A model generated the notes under the pieces. It was not told the DNA's origin, did not search any database, and saw only the letters and a list, made by a program, of their open reading frames with translations. From positions 708,724-772,723 of the forward strand of contig NZ_JH815225.1 in NCBI RefSeq assembly GCF_000238095.2: a DNA stretch of 64,000 nt, given 5' to 3'. Made by a program: the position numbers and the translations under genes. Source of the DNA: Peptoanaerobacter stomatis (GTDB lineage: Bacteria > Bacillota > Clostridia > Peptostreptococcales > Filifactoraceae). Shown one piece after another: positions 44,498 to 53,613 of this stretch. The number at the start of each line of letters is the position of its first letter. Within the stretch, counting starts at the first letter, position 1.

Positions 44498-45485
44498 ATT
44501 CATCCTCATCCTTTTCTATTACCTTACTTATTTTAAATGCCATATTCTTCTTATAAGTTCCCGGATAACCTAAAAATTTCGTCTTTCCACCCACTTTTAA
44601 TTCAAGTTCGCTATCAACCTTGGTGTTCAACTTTATGACATCTCCAACTTGCATAAATATAAAATCTTCTACTGTTATGTAAGCTTCTCCTACTACAGCA
44701 CTTGATTCAAGTTCAGCTTTTCTTACATATCTCTCAAGTTCTTCTTTACCTTCATCTCCAAACTCTTTTTTAATGCCTGAGAACAAGAAATTAGTAGATA
44801 GATTTTGTATTATAGGTTCTAAAACTATATGAGGTAAGCATATATTCATAAGTCCTTCAATTTCTCCTATTTTTACAGAAAGAGTTATTAATGCAACAGT
44901 TTCGTTAGGGGAAACAATTTGGGCAAATTGAGAATTAGGCTCTATTTTTTCAAGATAAGGTGATAATTCTATGACATTTTCCCATGCCTCCGGAATATAA
45001 GCTATTATATTTTTAACAAGTCTAGATAATATTGTGAGTTCTATTTCAGTGAAATCTCTGTTTTCTCCTTCATAAAGACCATCTCCTCCGAGTATTCTGT
45101 CAACCATAGTAAAAGCAAGTCTATTTGAAGTCTCTATTATTATCTGTCCGGGCAAAGGTTCAAAATTTATAACCGCTATCATAGCCGGATTAGATATGGA
45201 GTTGTTAAATTCATAATAAGATAATTCTTCTACAGATGAAACTTCTATTTCCGTTATAACTCTCAAATATCCGGATAGATATGTATTAAGCACTCTCGAA
45301 TAATTATCATGTATTATCGATAGTGTCTTTAACTGATCTTTTGCTAATTTTTTCGGACTTTTAAAATCATAACTTTTTATTTTAGTTTCTTTCTGTTCAT
45401 CTTTCATATCCTCTACAGAAACATCGCCATCGCCAATAGCTGACAACAAAGCATCTATTTCTTTTTGGGACAATACTTCAGCCAA
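44487..45485 (-). CDS. fliM: Flagellar motor switch protein FliM
   Basis: 332 residues: N-terminal CheY-P binding peptide VLSQKEIDALLSAI, the middle CheC-like domain (about 45-230) that contacts FliG, and a C-terminal SpoA domain (about 250-325). It links FliG to FliY in the C-ring. The start is a TTG at 45485 preceded by GGTGG. FliL is 18 bases upstream and fliY overlaps its end. Confidence 0.94.
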   Translation of the reverse strand: MAEVLSQKEIDALLSAIGDGDVSVEDMKDEQKETKIKSYDFKSPKKLAKDQLKTLSIIHDNYSRVLNTYLSGYLRVITEIEVSSVEELSYYEFNNSISNPAMIAVINFEPLPGQIIIETSNRLAFTMVDRILGGDGLYEGENRDFTEIELTILSRLVKNIIAYIPEAWENVIELSPYLEKIEPNSQFAQIVSPNETVALITLSVKIGEIEGLMNICLPHIVLEPIIQNLSTNFLFSGIKKEFGDEGKEELERYVRKAELESSAVVGEAYITVEDFIFMQVGDVIKLNTKVDSELELKVGGKTKFLGYPGTYKKNMAFKISKVIEKDEDEYDE

Positions 45486-45503
45486 ACTTAACCACCACCT
45501 TAT

Positions 45504-45938
45504 CTATTGAAGAATGCTCTCCGTAAATAATACACCTACTACATCTTCCGTACCGATAATTTCATTGACATTATTTTTTATCTTTTCTTTCAATTCATCC
45601 AAGCCTTTTTTACTTGTTATAGATGACACTTCAGAATATGATATAGATGATATTATACTGTCTTTTATCTGTGGCATCATTTGTTCTATAGAAGCAGGTG
45701 TTTTTTTACCTGTTACTACAAGATATATATGACCTTTATAGTATCTTCCGGAAGAACCTATTTGTGTAGATATATCACCGATTTCAACATTTTGTGTCAC
45801 AATCTTTTTTTTAGATTCTTTTGTATCTCCGCCTCCACCTACAGGTTTTAAAAAAACAAGCACTACTGTTGCAATAAATACAAGCAGCGACAAAACAAAA
45901 ATTATTATTGATATAATAGTAAACTTCTTAGAATCCAT
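45504..45938 (-). CDS. fliL: Flagellar basal body-associated protein FliL
   Basis: 144 residues: one N-terminal transmembrane helix (about 10-32), a short linker and an extracytoplasmic FliL domain ending LFTESILQ. FliL associates with the stator around the motor. GAGGGATAAAGA precedes the ATG. It is placed between motB and fliM. Confidence 0.88.
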   Translation of the reverse strand: MDSKKFTIISIIIFVLSLLVFIATVVLVFLKPVGGGGDTKESKKKIVTQNVEIGDISTQIGSSGRYYKGHIYLVVTGKKTPASIEQMMPQIKDSIISSISYSEVSSITSKKGLDELKEKIKNNVNEIIGTEDVVGVLFTESILQ

Positions 45939-45962
45939 TCTTTATCCCTCTTTATTATTATA

Positions 45963-46706
45963 CTATTTTGTTGGTGTAAAATTCTTACTCTTCATAATCA
46001 TTATATCCACTCTTCTATTTTTACCCATATTTTCAACTGTATCATTTTTCCCTACCGGATGATATTCGCTATAGCCAGCCGCAGAGAAGCGTGTCGGATC
46101 CAATCCTTGAACTTCTATCAAATATCTTACAACATTACATGCCCTGGCTACTGATAACTCCCAGTTCGAACTGTAAGTAGAATTTTTTATAGGAACATTA
46201 TCGGTATGTCCTTCAACTGTTATGAATTTATCTTTAAAATTAGGGCTTTTTAATATATCAGAAATATACTTTAAAATTACATTTGATTGACTCTTTAAAG
46301 AAGCACTTCCTTGATCAAATAATATGCTGTCTTGAAATCTTAGTAATAATCCTTGATCTTCATTTAGAACTTTAACCTTGTCTGCCAGATTATTTTCTTC
46401 AAGATATTCTTTTATCTTTTCTTCAAGCTGTTTAAAATTATCTAATTCTGTTATTTCAGAATTGGATTTATCGCTTATACTTCCTTGATCTATTACATCT
46501 TCATGAGTAAGAGTGTTGCCACCGCTTAAAACTCCCAATGATCCCGAAAAAGATACAACAATTGCTTCGAATTTTTTTGCATCTATATTAGACATGGAAA
46601 AAAGTATAACGAAAAAACACAAGAGAAGAGTCATCATATCACCATAAGTATTCATGTACTCCGGCGCACCCATTTTTATTTCTTCTATAACTTGTTTTTT
46701 TGCCAT
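45963..46706 (-). CDS. motB: Stator protein MotB
   Basis: 247 residues: one transmembrane helix near the N-terminus carrying the ion-binding Asp23 in TYGDMMTLLLCFF, a linker, and a C-terminal OmpA-like peptidoglycan-binding domain (about 125-240) with TVEGHTDNVP and NWELSVARA. With MotA it forms the torque unit. Proton rather than sodium use is likely from the overall MotB type but not proven. Two bases after motA. Confidence 0.93.
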   Translation of the reverse strand: MAKKQVIEEIKMGAPEYMNTYGDMMTLLLCFFVILFSMSNIDAKKFEAIVVSFSGSLGVLSGGNTLTHEDVIDQGSISDKSNSEITELDNFKQLEEKIKEYLEENNLADKVKVLNEDQGLLLRFQDSILFDQGSASLKSQSNVILKYISDILKSPNFKDKFITVEGHTDNVPIKNSTYSSNWELSVARACNVVRYLIEVQGLDPTRFSAAGYSEYHPVGKNDTVENMGKNRRVDIMIMKSKNFTPTK

Positions 46707-46708
46707 AA

Positions 46709-47488
46709 CTATTCTCCTTCACTATCGGCAGCAGATTTTCTCATAGAAGGAGGTAAGAAAGCTTTTAATTTTTCTTCAATTATTCTCGGATTTTCTCCTG
46801 CTTGTATGGATAAAAGACCTTCAAGAATAATACCTCTCTCAAGCATTTCGCCTGCTGAGCTTGCTCCCAATTTTTTTTCCATAGGAGTAAATATCAAATT
46901 CGCCATCAATGAACCATAAAGCGTAGTTATAAGCGCAACCGCCATACTCGGACCTATAGATGAAGGATCATTCATGTTTTGAAGCATCGCTATAAGTCCT
47001 ATAAGCGTACCTACCATACCGAAACCCGGAGCCAAACTCGCAAGAGTACCCATCGCACTTTGACCCACCTTATGCCTTTGTTCTATAAAGTCAAGTTCAG
47101 TTTCCAACAGATTTCTAACAAGTTCAGGATCTGTTCCGTCAACTATAAGCATAAGACCTTTTTTCAAAAACTCGTCATTCATTTCTCTTGATGCCTCTTC
47201 TAACGAAAGCAATCCGTCCTTTCTGGCTTTATTGGCAAGTTCTATTATCTGTCCTATAGTTTTTGATGGATCCGAACTGCTTTGTTTAAATGTTTTAGCC
47301 ATAAGCTTAGGTATATCTTTAATTGTTGACATCGGATATGCAATCATAGTCGCAGCTATTGTTCCAAGAACAGTAATAAGAAAAGACGGTGCATCCACAT
47401 ATTTCATAGGCGGTGTTCCACCGACAACTATTGCAAATATTAAAATACCGACCCCGCCGATAAGACCAACTAAAGTACTTATATCCAT
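46709..47488 (-). CDS. motA: Stator protein MotA
   Basis: 259 residues with four transmembrane helices: two near the N-terminus, then a cytoplasmic loop (about 60-150) with charged residues that contact FliG, then two at about 150-200 with ASLAPGFGMVGTLIGL. It pairs with MotB encoded immediately after. In Bacillus subtilis motAB is a separate operon; here, as in many Clostridia, it is inside the fla/che cluster. Confidence 0.94.
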   Translation of the reverse strand: MDISTLVGLIGGVGILIFAIVVGGTPPMKYVDAPSFLITVLGTIAATMIAYPMSTIKDIPKLMAKTFKQSSSDPSKTIGQIIELANKARKDGLLSLEEASREMNDEFLKKGLMLIVDGTDPELVRNLLETELDFIEQRHKVGQSAMGTLASLAPGFGMVGTLIGLIAMLQNMNDPSSIGPSMAVALITTLYGSLMANLIFTPMEKKLGASSAGEMLERGIILEGLLSIQAGENPRIIEEKLKAFLPPSMRKSAADSEGE

Positions 47489-47493
47489 TTACT

Positions 47494-47703
47494 TTATACC
47501 TCTCTTTTCCTTACATTTATTTGTAGACCTGCTTGTCTCTTGTATTCTATAATTTTTTGAACAACTTGAGCCATATCTTCTTTTACTACAAACTTATGCT
47601 CATTTATAAGCGTTATAACTGTATCTGGATTAGCATCTACTATCTCGATTAGGTCACTGTTAATCAAAAATTTTTCACCATTCAATCTTGTCAACTCAAT
47701 CAT
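47494..47703 (-). CDS. flbD: Flagellar FlbD-family small protein
   Basis: 69 residues: IELTRLNGEKFLINSDLIEIVDANPDTVI-type start of the FlbD family, a small conserved protein placed between flgE and motA in Firmicute flagellar operons. Its function is not established. AAAGGTAGAG precedes the ATG. It follows a 420-base gap after flgE and is five bases ahead of motA. Confidence 0.88.
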   Translation of the reverse strand: MIELTRLNGEKFLINSDLIEIVDANPDTVITLINEHKFVVKEDMAQVVQKIIEYKRQAGLQINVRKREV

Positions 47704-48124
47704 AAAACTCTACCTTTGCTATTACAAAAATTAAATATATTAATTATCAATAATACTAAATAATACAAAAAGAAAAATAACTTATGTAAATTATAAATAA
47801 ATTAAATTTTATTTCAATATTATAACATTTTTATTTCAAAATAGGTATATATCTTTATAATTTAATAATTTTTTTCATACTAACGCCATAACAAAACTAT
47901 ACCACTAATTAAATTATTATAATCAAAAATGTAATAACTTTATATATTATACCATATATTTTTAGTTTTTAAATAATTAATTAAAAAAATAATGGCATAA
48001 TTATTATAACATAAAAACAATTAAATATCACTTTTTATTATGATATTTCATATCTAAATATTATAATAACTACGCCATGTGTACATTAATCCTTATTCTT
48101 AATATTTTTACTTATTAATATCTA
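47704..48124. other. 420-base AT-rich break between flgE and flbD
   Basis: The largest gap inside the flagellar cluster. No gene is visible. On the minus strand a perfect AAATATCA / TGATATTT inverted repeat (48023-48030 with 48041-48048) is followed by a T-rich run and could be a weak terminator after flgE. I found no convincing sigma-A or sigma-D promoter for flbD, although one may lie here. Confidence 0.4.
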
Positions 48125-49546
48125 TTACCTTTTTAGATTAACAAGTTCTTCAAGCATTTGATCTGTTGTTGTTATTACTCTTGAGTTTGCTTGAAATCCT
48201 CTTTGAGTAGTTATCATGTTTGTAAATTCTTTAGCAAGGTCAACATTGGATGCTTCAAGTGCATTTGATTGTAGCATACCGCTTCCACCTGCCCCCGGTA
48301 CATTTACATTAGGGTCTCCTGAATTTTGTGTAGGAGACCATAAATTATCTCCTTCTTTCTGAAGACCGTTGACATTTGCAAATGTAGCCGTAACTATCTG
48401 AGCAAGTGTCTTAACATCCCCATTGCTGAATTTACCTATGACTTTACCGTCAGAACCTATGCTCATACCGTTTAGCTCTCCTAACGTATACCCGTCATTT
48501 TCTTTTACAAACGCTGTACTTTCAGCCTCAAATTGTGTAAGCTTACTAAGATCTACTTTTACACCTGTCATAGGAGCGGCACCGTTAGCCGGAGTTAATG
48601 AAAAAGTCCATTCTTTTGGTGATGTTTCTTCTACTCCTCCTGTGTTTTTAAAAGTCAATCCACTTAAAGCTTTTCCGTCTGCTGCTGCTGCAGGATTTGT
48701 ATTTACAGTAGTACCGCTTGCCGGTATCATAGCCCCGTTTGAATCTACATAAAAAGCATAAACATCCCATTTATTAACATCAGCAGTTCTCACAAAGTCC
48801 ATTCTAATCGTATGTTTTCCACCCAATGAGTCAATAACTTCTGTAGTCGTAGTTTTTCCCAATATACTTTCACGACCTGCTGCATCATTTTTTGCAAACT
48901 CAGGTTTTATTTCATATTTATTACCTTTTGAAGGATCACTTGAATCTACGGGAACAGCGTTATATATACTGTTCAAATCACCCGGAAAACCTGTAGCAGG
49001 TATTCCTTTTGCAGTTTTAGATGATAAATTTCCTTCCATTGCCATTTTTGAAGTAACCTTAGGCTTTAATATATCTTTTATAGGCACTTTTATTTTATCC
49101 AATTTTTCTATAACATTACCGTCTTGATCAGCTTGATATCCCATCACATAACGACCATCCTGAGTTGTCAAATATCCTTCTTCGTCTACACTGAAATTTC
49201 CGTCTCTTGTATAATATCTTCCATCTGATGATTCAACTATGAAAAATCCATCACCATCTATATATACATCCGTTCCTACATTAGTAACATCTACAGTACC
49301 TTTTTCCATTACATTGTCTATACTGCTTATATTCATACCTAAACCTACTTGAGAAGGATTTATACCCCCTCTGTTTTCGCTATGACCTGATGAAGTTCTT
49401 ACCATCTGGCTATATGTGTCTTTAAATGTAACTCTTCCTGTTTTAAATGCTACCGTATTTACATTCGCTATATTATTACCTATAACATCCATTCTTGTCT
49501 GATGATTCTTAAGTGAAGAAACAGCAGAGTTCATCGAACGCATCAT
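48125..49546 (-). CDS. flgE: Flagellar hook protein FlgE
   Basis: 473 residues. The N-terminal rod/hook signature SLKNHQTRMDVIGNNIANVNT and C-terminal VDLAKEFTNMITTQRGFQANSRVI form the conserved coiled-coil core, with variable outer domains in between (about 150-400). It polymerises into the hook. AGGAGG lies ten bases before the ATG. Rod proteins FlgF/FlgG are not in this window. Confidence 0.94.
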   Translation of the reverse strand: MMRSMNSAVSSLKNHQTRMDVIGNNIANVNTVAFKTGRVTFKDTYSQMVRTSSGHSENRGGINPSQVGLGMNISSIDNVMEKGTVDVTNVGTDVYIDGDGFFIVESSDGRYYTRDGNFSVDEEGYLTTQDGRYVMGYQADQDGNVIEKLDKIKVPIKDILKPKVTSKMAMEGNLSSKTAKGIPATGFPGDLNSIYNAVPVDSSDPSKGNKYEIKPEFAKNDAAGRESILGKTTTTEVIDSLGGKHTIRMDFVRTADVNKWDVYAFYVDSNGAMIPASGTTVNTNPAAAADGKALSGLTFKNTGGVEETSPKEWTFSLTPANGAAPMTGVKVDLSKLTQFEAESTAFVKENDGYTLGELNGMSIGSDGKVIGKFSNGDVKTLAQIVTATFANVNGLQKEGDNLWSPTQNSGDPNVNVPGAGGSGMLQSNALEASNVDLAKEFTNMITTQRGFQANSRVITTTDQMLEELVNLKR

Positions 49547-49808
49547 AATTAAAAATCCTCCTACTTATATAATGCTGATACGCAATATATAAAAAATAAT
49601 TTCATACATATATAAAAATAATTCCAAATTATTTTTGTACAATATAGTTAACTAAAAAACAAATTCACAATTTCTTGAAATTATTTTAAACTTATAAAGC
49701 TAAAAAACTTATAACGTTATTTATAGTATGCACAATCAAAAAGTTTGATTTGCCTATATATACAAAAATATTTATCACACGTCATTTTATACCAAACAAA
49801 TTGTACAA

Positions 49809-50447
49809 TTATGCTTTTTTGAGATTTTTTATCTCTTCTTGTAACTCAGATATCTTTTTTAAGAGACCGACATTATTTTTTTCATATAAATTCAAAAACT
49901 GAGCAAACTCAGATTTAGGATTCTCTGAATCGAATCTTTTTGATAAATTATCTATCGCTTTTGTTAAATCTGCAGAGTCAAATTTTTTTGATAAATTTTC
50001 CATTGCTTTCACCATATTTGTTGCATCAAATTTTTGAGAAAATTTTTCAAATGATGTATTTAGTTTTGTCAACTGTTCAACTGACGACAACTGTGACATT
50101 TGTGTTATAAATTGTTCGTTCTTTAAAGGTTCTAATGGATCTTGATTTTTCATTTGAGCAATAAATAATTTCATAAAGGCATCTTTATCTGTACCTTTTC
50201 TTTTCTCTTTTCTTATCTCAGCTTCTTCCTGCTCTTTTTGTTCTGCTCTTAATTTTCTTGCATTTGCAGATATATCATAAAAACTAAGTTCGTCTTTTTT
50301 TCTTGTTTCCTGAGTTTTATCATTCTCTGTATTTGTATTTACATCCGGCGCTTTATTTTCGTTTGTCTTTTTTGTAGTACTATCTTGTGATGATGTATAT
50401 TGAGCGCCAGATATAGGTGAATTAGACGCTAACTTTCCTACTGACAT
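49809..50447 (-). CDS. flgD: Hook assembly scaffold FlgD
   Basis: 212 residues. The conserved FlgD N-terminal region DAFMKLFIAQMKNQDPLEP and QFITQMSQLSSVEQL lies at about 90-135. After it come three near-repeats (FEKFSQKFDATN, MENLSKKFDSAD, IDNLSKRFDSEN) and a coiled coil, rather than the usual Tudor/Ig-like C-terminal domain. It caps the growing hook. GGGAGGATTAT precedes the ATG. Confidence 0.88.
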   Translation of the reverse strand: MSVGKLASNSPISGAQYTSSQDSTTKKTNENKAPDVNTNTENDKTQETRKKDELSFYDISANARKLRAEQKEQEEAEIRKEKRKGTDKDAFMKLFIAQMKNQDPLEPLKNEQFITQMSQLSSVEQLTKLNTSFEKFSQKFDATNMVKAMENLSKKFDSADLTKAIDNLSKRFDSENPKSEFAQFLNLYEKNNVGLLKKISELQEEIKNLKKA

Positions 50448-50460
50448 ATAATCCTCCCGA

Positions 50461-51849
50461 TTAAATCAAATCATTAAATAAATCTTCTTGTAAATAAGGA
50501 TTTATAATTGAATCGAATTCTTCCATATCAACTTTATCTATACTGTCTCTTTTAGAGAAATTTATAGCTTCCATTATATTCTTGTGATAGTTCAAATCTT
50601 CATTATTTTGTCCAACTTGAACATTTATATCTTGAACATTTATATTGCGATCTGTAAGAGATTTTACAAGTAACTGCATCTGATTTTCTATGGCTTGTTT
50701 TGCTTTATCTGATTCCACAAAGAACGATGCACTCAACACTCCATTTTCAGAATGTATTTTTATGCTTAGCTTTCCTAAAGTTTCAGGTTCCAATTTTATA
50801 TTTAGTGTAGTTTTGTCATCTCTAAACGCTATTCTCATCTCATCTATTATTTTAGAAAAGTTCTGTATCTGCTGTGGATTCGCAACCGATACTTTTGATG
50901 AATTAAATATTCTATTTGTATTACCTATAATTTTAACATCTGTAATGTTGATATTGGAATCGTAAACTTCATCTTGTTTAAAAGAAGTATTTTCTATATC
51001 TTCACTTTGCGAAACATTAGATTGCATAATATTCTTTAAGTTTTTTGACATGTTAAATTCATTTTTCAAATCACTTAACTCCTGATTTATGCTCACTTGA
51101 AAATCTTCTTTATTTACAACTGTATCTTCTTTAACAAGTTTTGTTTGATCAAATATTTTTTTAAAATCAACTATCTGTTTTGAAATATCAGGTGAATTTA
51201 TATCCGATATCAAATCATCTTCTAATTTTTCATTGCTTTCAAATTTTTCAATAAGCTTAGATAATTTATCTTTTAATTCTGTAGGTATTTCTTTAAAATT
51301 ATCCAAACTTGTTTTTATTTCTTCCAATTGTTCTTTAGGTATATTTTCAAGCTGTTCTTTTATCTCATTTAAATCATTAGAAAAATTTATAATTATGTTG
51401 AGAACATTTTGGATACTTTCAGTATCTATATCTTTTACCGCTTTTTGATCTTCCTCTTGAACATCTTTTTTTAACTCTTCTTTTTTTGAAGATACATCTT
51501 TTTTATCAGAGTTAGTATTATCAGTCTTTTTTACCTCATCTTTTAAATTTGTTTTTGCATCTTCTTGTTTCTCATTTTTATTTTGTATATTTTTTTTATC
51601 AGACATCTTGTCTGTATTATTATCTCCATCTTGAACTCTTTGATTTTTATCATCTTTTTTAACTTCATTTTGCCTATAATCTTCTTTTTTCTTGTATTCA
51701 TATTTTTGATTTGAATTGACCGGCTTTATATAGTCTTTAAAACTATTTTTTGTTATGTCCGCTTTATTATTGTTTACAAGATTTTTCGATAAATCCATTA
51801 TAGCTGATGAAGCACTTGATGAAACACTTGTTTGTGTTATCTTTTCCAA
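50461..51849 (-). CDS. fliK: Flagellar hook-length control protein FliK
   Basis: 462 residues: a long Lys/Asp/Asn-rich disordered and helical N-terminal part (about 1-310) and a C-terminal FliK domain (about 320-415) with NIKLEPETLGKLSIKI and the QLLVKSLTDRNINVQDINV stretch. It measures hook length and triggers the FlhB switch. The start is a TTG at 51849 after GGGAGG. Located between the MotE-like gene and flgD. Confidence 0.85.
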   Translation of the reverse strand: MEKITQTSVSSSASSAIMDLSKNLVNNNKADITKNSFKDYIKPVNSNQKYEYKKKEDYRQNEVKKDDKNQRVQDGDNNTDKMSDKKNIQNKNEKQEDAKTNLKDEVKKTDNTNSDKKDVSSKKEELKKDVQEEDQKAVKDIDTESIQNVLNIIINFSNDLNEIKEQLENIPKEQLEEIKTSLDNFKEIPTELKDKLSKLIEKFESNEKLEDDLISDINSPDISKQIVDFKKIFDQTKLVKEDTVVNKEDFQVSINQELSDLKNEFNMSKNLKNIMQSNVSQSEDIENTSFKQDEVYDSNINITDVKIIGNTNRIFNSSKVSVANPQQIQNFSKIIDEMRIAFRDDKTTLNIKLEPETLGKLSIKIHSENGVLSASFFVESDKAKQAIENQMQLLVKSLTDRNINVQDINVQVGQNNEDLNYHKNIMEAINFSKRDSIDKVDMEEFDSIINPYLQEDLFNDLI

Positions 51850-51873
51850 TTTATACCTCCCATCAATAATATT

Positions 51874-53145
51874 TTAAGGCTCAGGTATTCCCAATTCTCT
51901 ACTCAAAAATGCCGCTTTATCAAGCTTATCATTGTTTTTAAGTTGCGCAATAACTTCTCCGACTAACGCAGGTTTCATTTTTTTTAGCGTGTCTATTACC
52001 ATTTGTTTTTCGCTTATAGAAAAATTTCTCACATTATCTATTCTATAAGTTTTATAAACAGGATTATCCACTGCAAGTCTATCTACAACATCTGCCAAAT
52101 CAGTCGCTTGCATTTTATCATATGCCTTCTTAAGTATATCGACATCTTCTTCATATTTTTTTAGGACTTTTATAGAATTTGCTACAACTGTTGAATAACT
52201 TCCATCAAAATTCATTTGATAATCTTCTATATTCTTAATTTCTGTTAATATGTCCTGAACTTTATTTTCGTCAGAAAATTCATTTAATATTCTTGCCGCA
52301 TTTAAATAATCCATATTTGAAAATATAACTGCAAGCTGATCATCACTGAAACTTTCAGCATCTTGTAATTTTTGAGCTGCAATTTTTTCTTCTGTCTTTG
52401 AGTATAATTGACCTAATGACAAATTTTTCCTCAAAAACTCTGAATATATTTGCATTTCTCTTTCTACAGACTTTAAAAAATCACTGCTGAATCTATTTTT
52501 TATACCGTCAATATATATAGGATTCATATAGTGCAATATTCTCGCTACCGTTTTTGCCTGCATATTCCCCAATGCTGATGATACCTTATCATAATTCATA
52601 GTAGTTTGTAATTCACTTTGAATTGCATCTATAGCGCCTTTTATTCCTAAAGAAGTATAGTAAGATGATGTTGTTTTATTTTCATCCGCTTTTGCAAGCT
52701 CCATTTTCTCATATTCATCTTTTATTACATCTTTTTTGCTTTCCATTTTTTTTATAAGCTCATTTACACTATTGGTTTTTTCAGAATTTATTATCATCAT
52801 TGATGACAACAATTTTTCATATGATTTTTTATCGCTTTTCTTTATATTAATAAGCTTATCCGCTATTTGTTCTTCGTCCATCTGTAAATAATATTTGGCA
52901 AGTTCAGATATTCTTGGATCACTTATACCTTTTGCTTCAGCCTTGGCTTTAAGCTCCTGTCTTGTTTGATATTGTTTTATCTGTGTATTTATAAATTTTT
53001 TCACTTTATTATTCGTTAAATACAAAACTCCTACCGTTCCCGCTATTATAGTAAGAAAAACAAGTAAGACAGCTAATATTATTTTTATAGTTGTAAATAT
53101 AGACGTTTTTTTCTCTACAGGCAACACATCATTTTCAATACTCAC
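51874..53145 (-). CDS. Large MotE/MgtE-N-like flagellar protein
   Basis: 423 residues in the slot where Bacillus has ylxF. One N-terminal transmembrane helix (about 17-40), a coiled-coil region (about 45-175) and then several short helical units with an MgtE-N/MotE look: ALGNMQAKTVARILHYMNP, AVIFSNMDYLNAARILNEF, LADVVDRLAVDNP and MKPALVGEVIAQLKNN. MotE proteins chaperone the stator; this one is larger because of extra repeat units. The start is GTG at 53145 after AAGGAG. Family call by pattern only. Confidence 0.65.
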   Translation of the reverse strand: MSIENDVLPVEKKTSIFTTIKIILAVLLVFLTIIAGTVGVLYLTNNKVKKFINTQIKQYQTRQELKAKAEAKGISDPRISELAKYYLQMDEEQIADKLINIKKSDKKSYEKLLSSMMIINSEKTNSVNELIKKMESKKDVIKDEYEKMELAKADENKTTSSYYTSLGIKGAIDAIQSELQTTMNYDKVSSALGNMQAKTVARILHYMNPIYIDGIKNRFSSDFLKSVEREMQIYSEFLRKNLSLGQLYSKTEEKIAAQKLQDAESFSDDQLAVIFSNMDYLNAARILNEFSDENKVQDILTEIKNIEDYQMNFDGSYSTVVANSIKVLKKYEEDVDILKKAYDKMQATDLADVVDRLAVDNPVYKTYRIDNVRNFSISEKQMVIDTLKKMKPALVGEVIAQLKNNDKLDKAAFLSRELGIPEP

Positions 53146-53161
53146 TTTTATAACTCCTTAA

Positions 53162-53599
53162 TTATAACTTTCTACTTGAAAAACTAACTATTTCATCTAT
53201 AATCTTTTCTTCTTCCTTTGCTTCTTTTATCATATATCTCGCATAGTCTTTATCTTTTAAATTCTCATAAGACTTTCTTTCTTTTCTTGACTCTATATAT
53301 TCCTCTTTCTTTATTTCCAACTTTTTGTTCAATTCACATATTTCTATCTCTTTATTTTTTATCAAAGAACATAAATAATCAATATATTTATTAAGTTGAA
53401 CTATCTCTATTATAGATGTTCCCTCTTTATTTTTTTCTTCTCTTTCTATACCTTTTTGAGTAAGTTCGAGTTTTAACTCTTGTAATTGTTCATTTGCCTT
53501 TAACAATTCTTTGTTCACTATATAAACTTCATTTTTTTTATTATCTTCAGCTTTTTCTTTTACATCCAACACTTTTTGCAATCTAAATTTATAACTCAA
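53162..53599 (-). CDS. fliJ: Flagellar export chaperone FliJ
   Basis: 145 residues, almost entirely helical coiled coil starting FRLQKVLDVKEKAED, as FliJ does. It acts as the central stalk and chaperone escort of the FliI ATPase. The start is a TTG at 53599 with AAAGGTGAC upstream. It lies 14 bases after fliI. Confidence 0.88.
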   Translation of the reverse strand: MSYKFRLQKVLDVKEKAEDNKKNEVYIVNKELLKANEQLQELKLELTQKGIEREEKNKEGTSIIEIVQLNKYIDYLCSLIKNKEIEICELNKKLEIKKEEYIESRKERKSYENLKDKDYARYMIKEAKEEEKIIDEIVSFSSRKL

Positions 53600-53613
53600 T
53601 TAAGTCACCTTTT

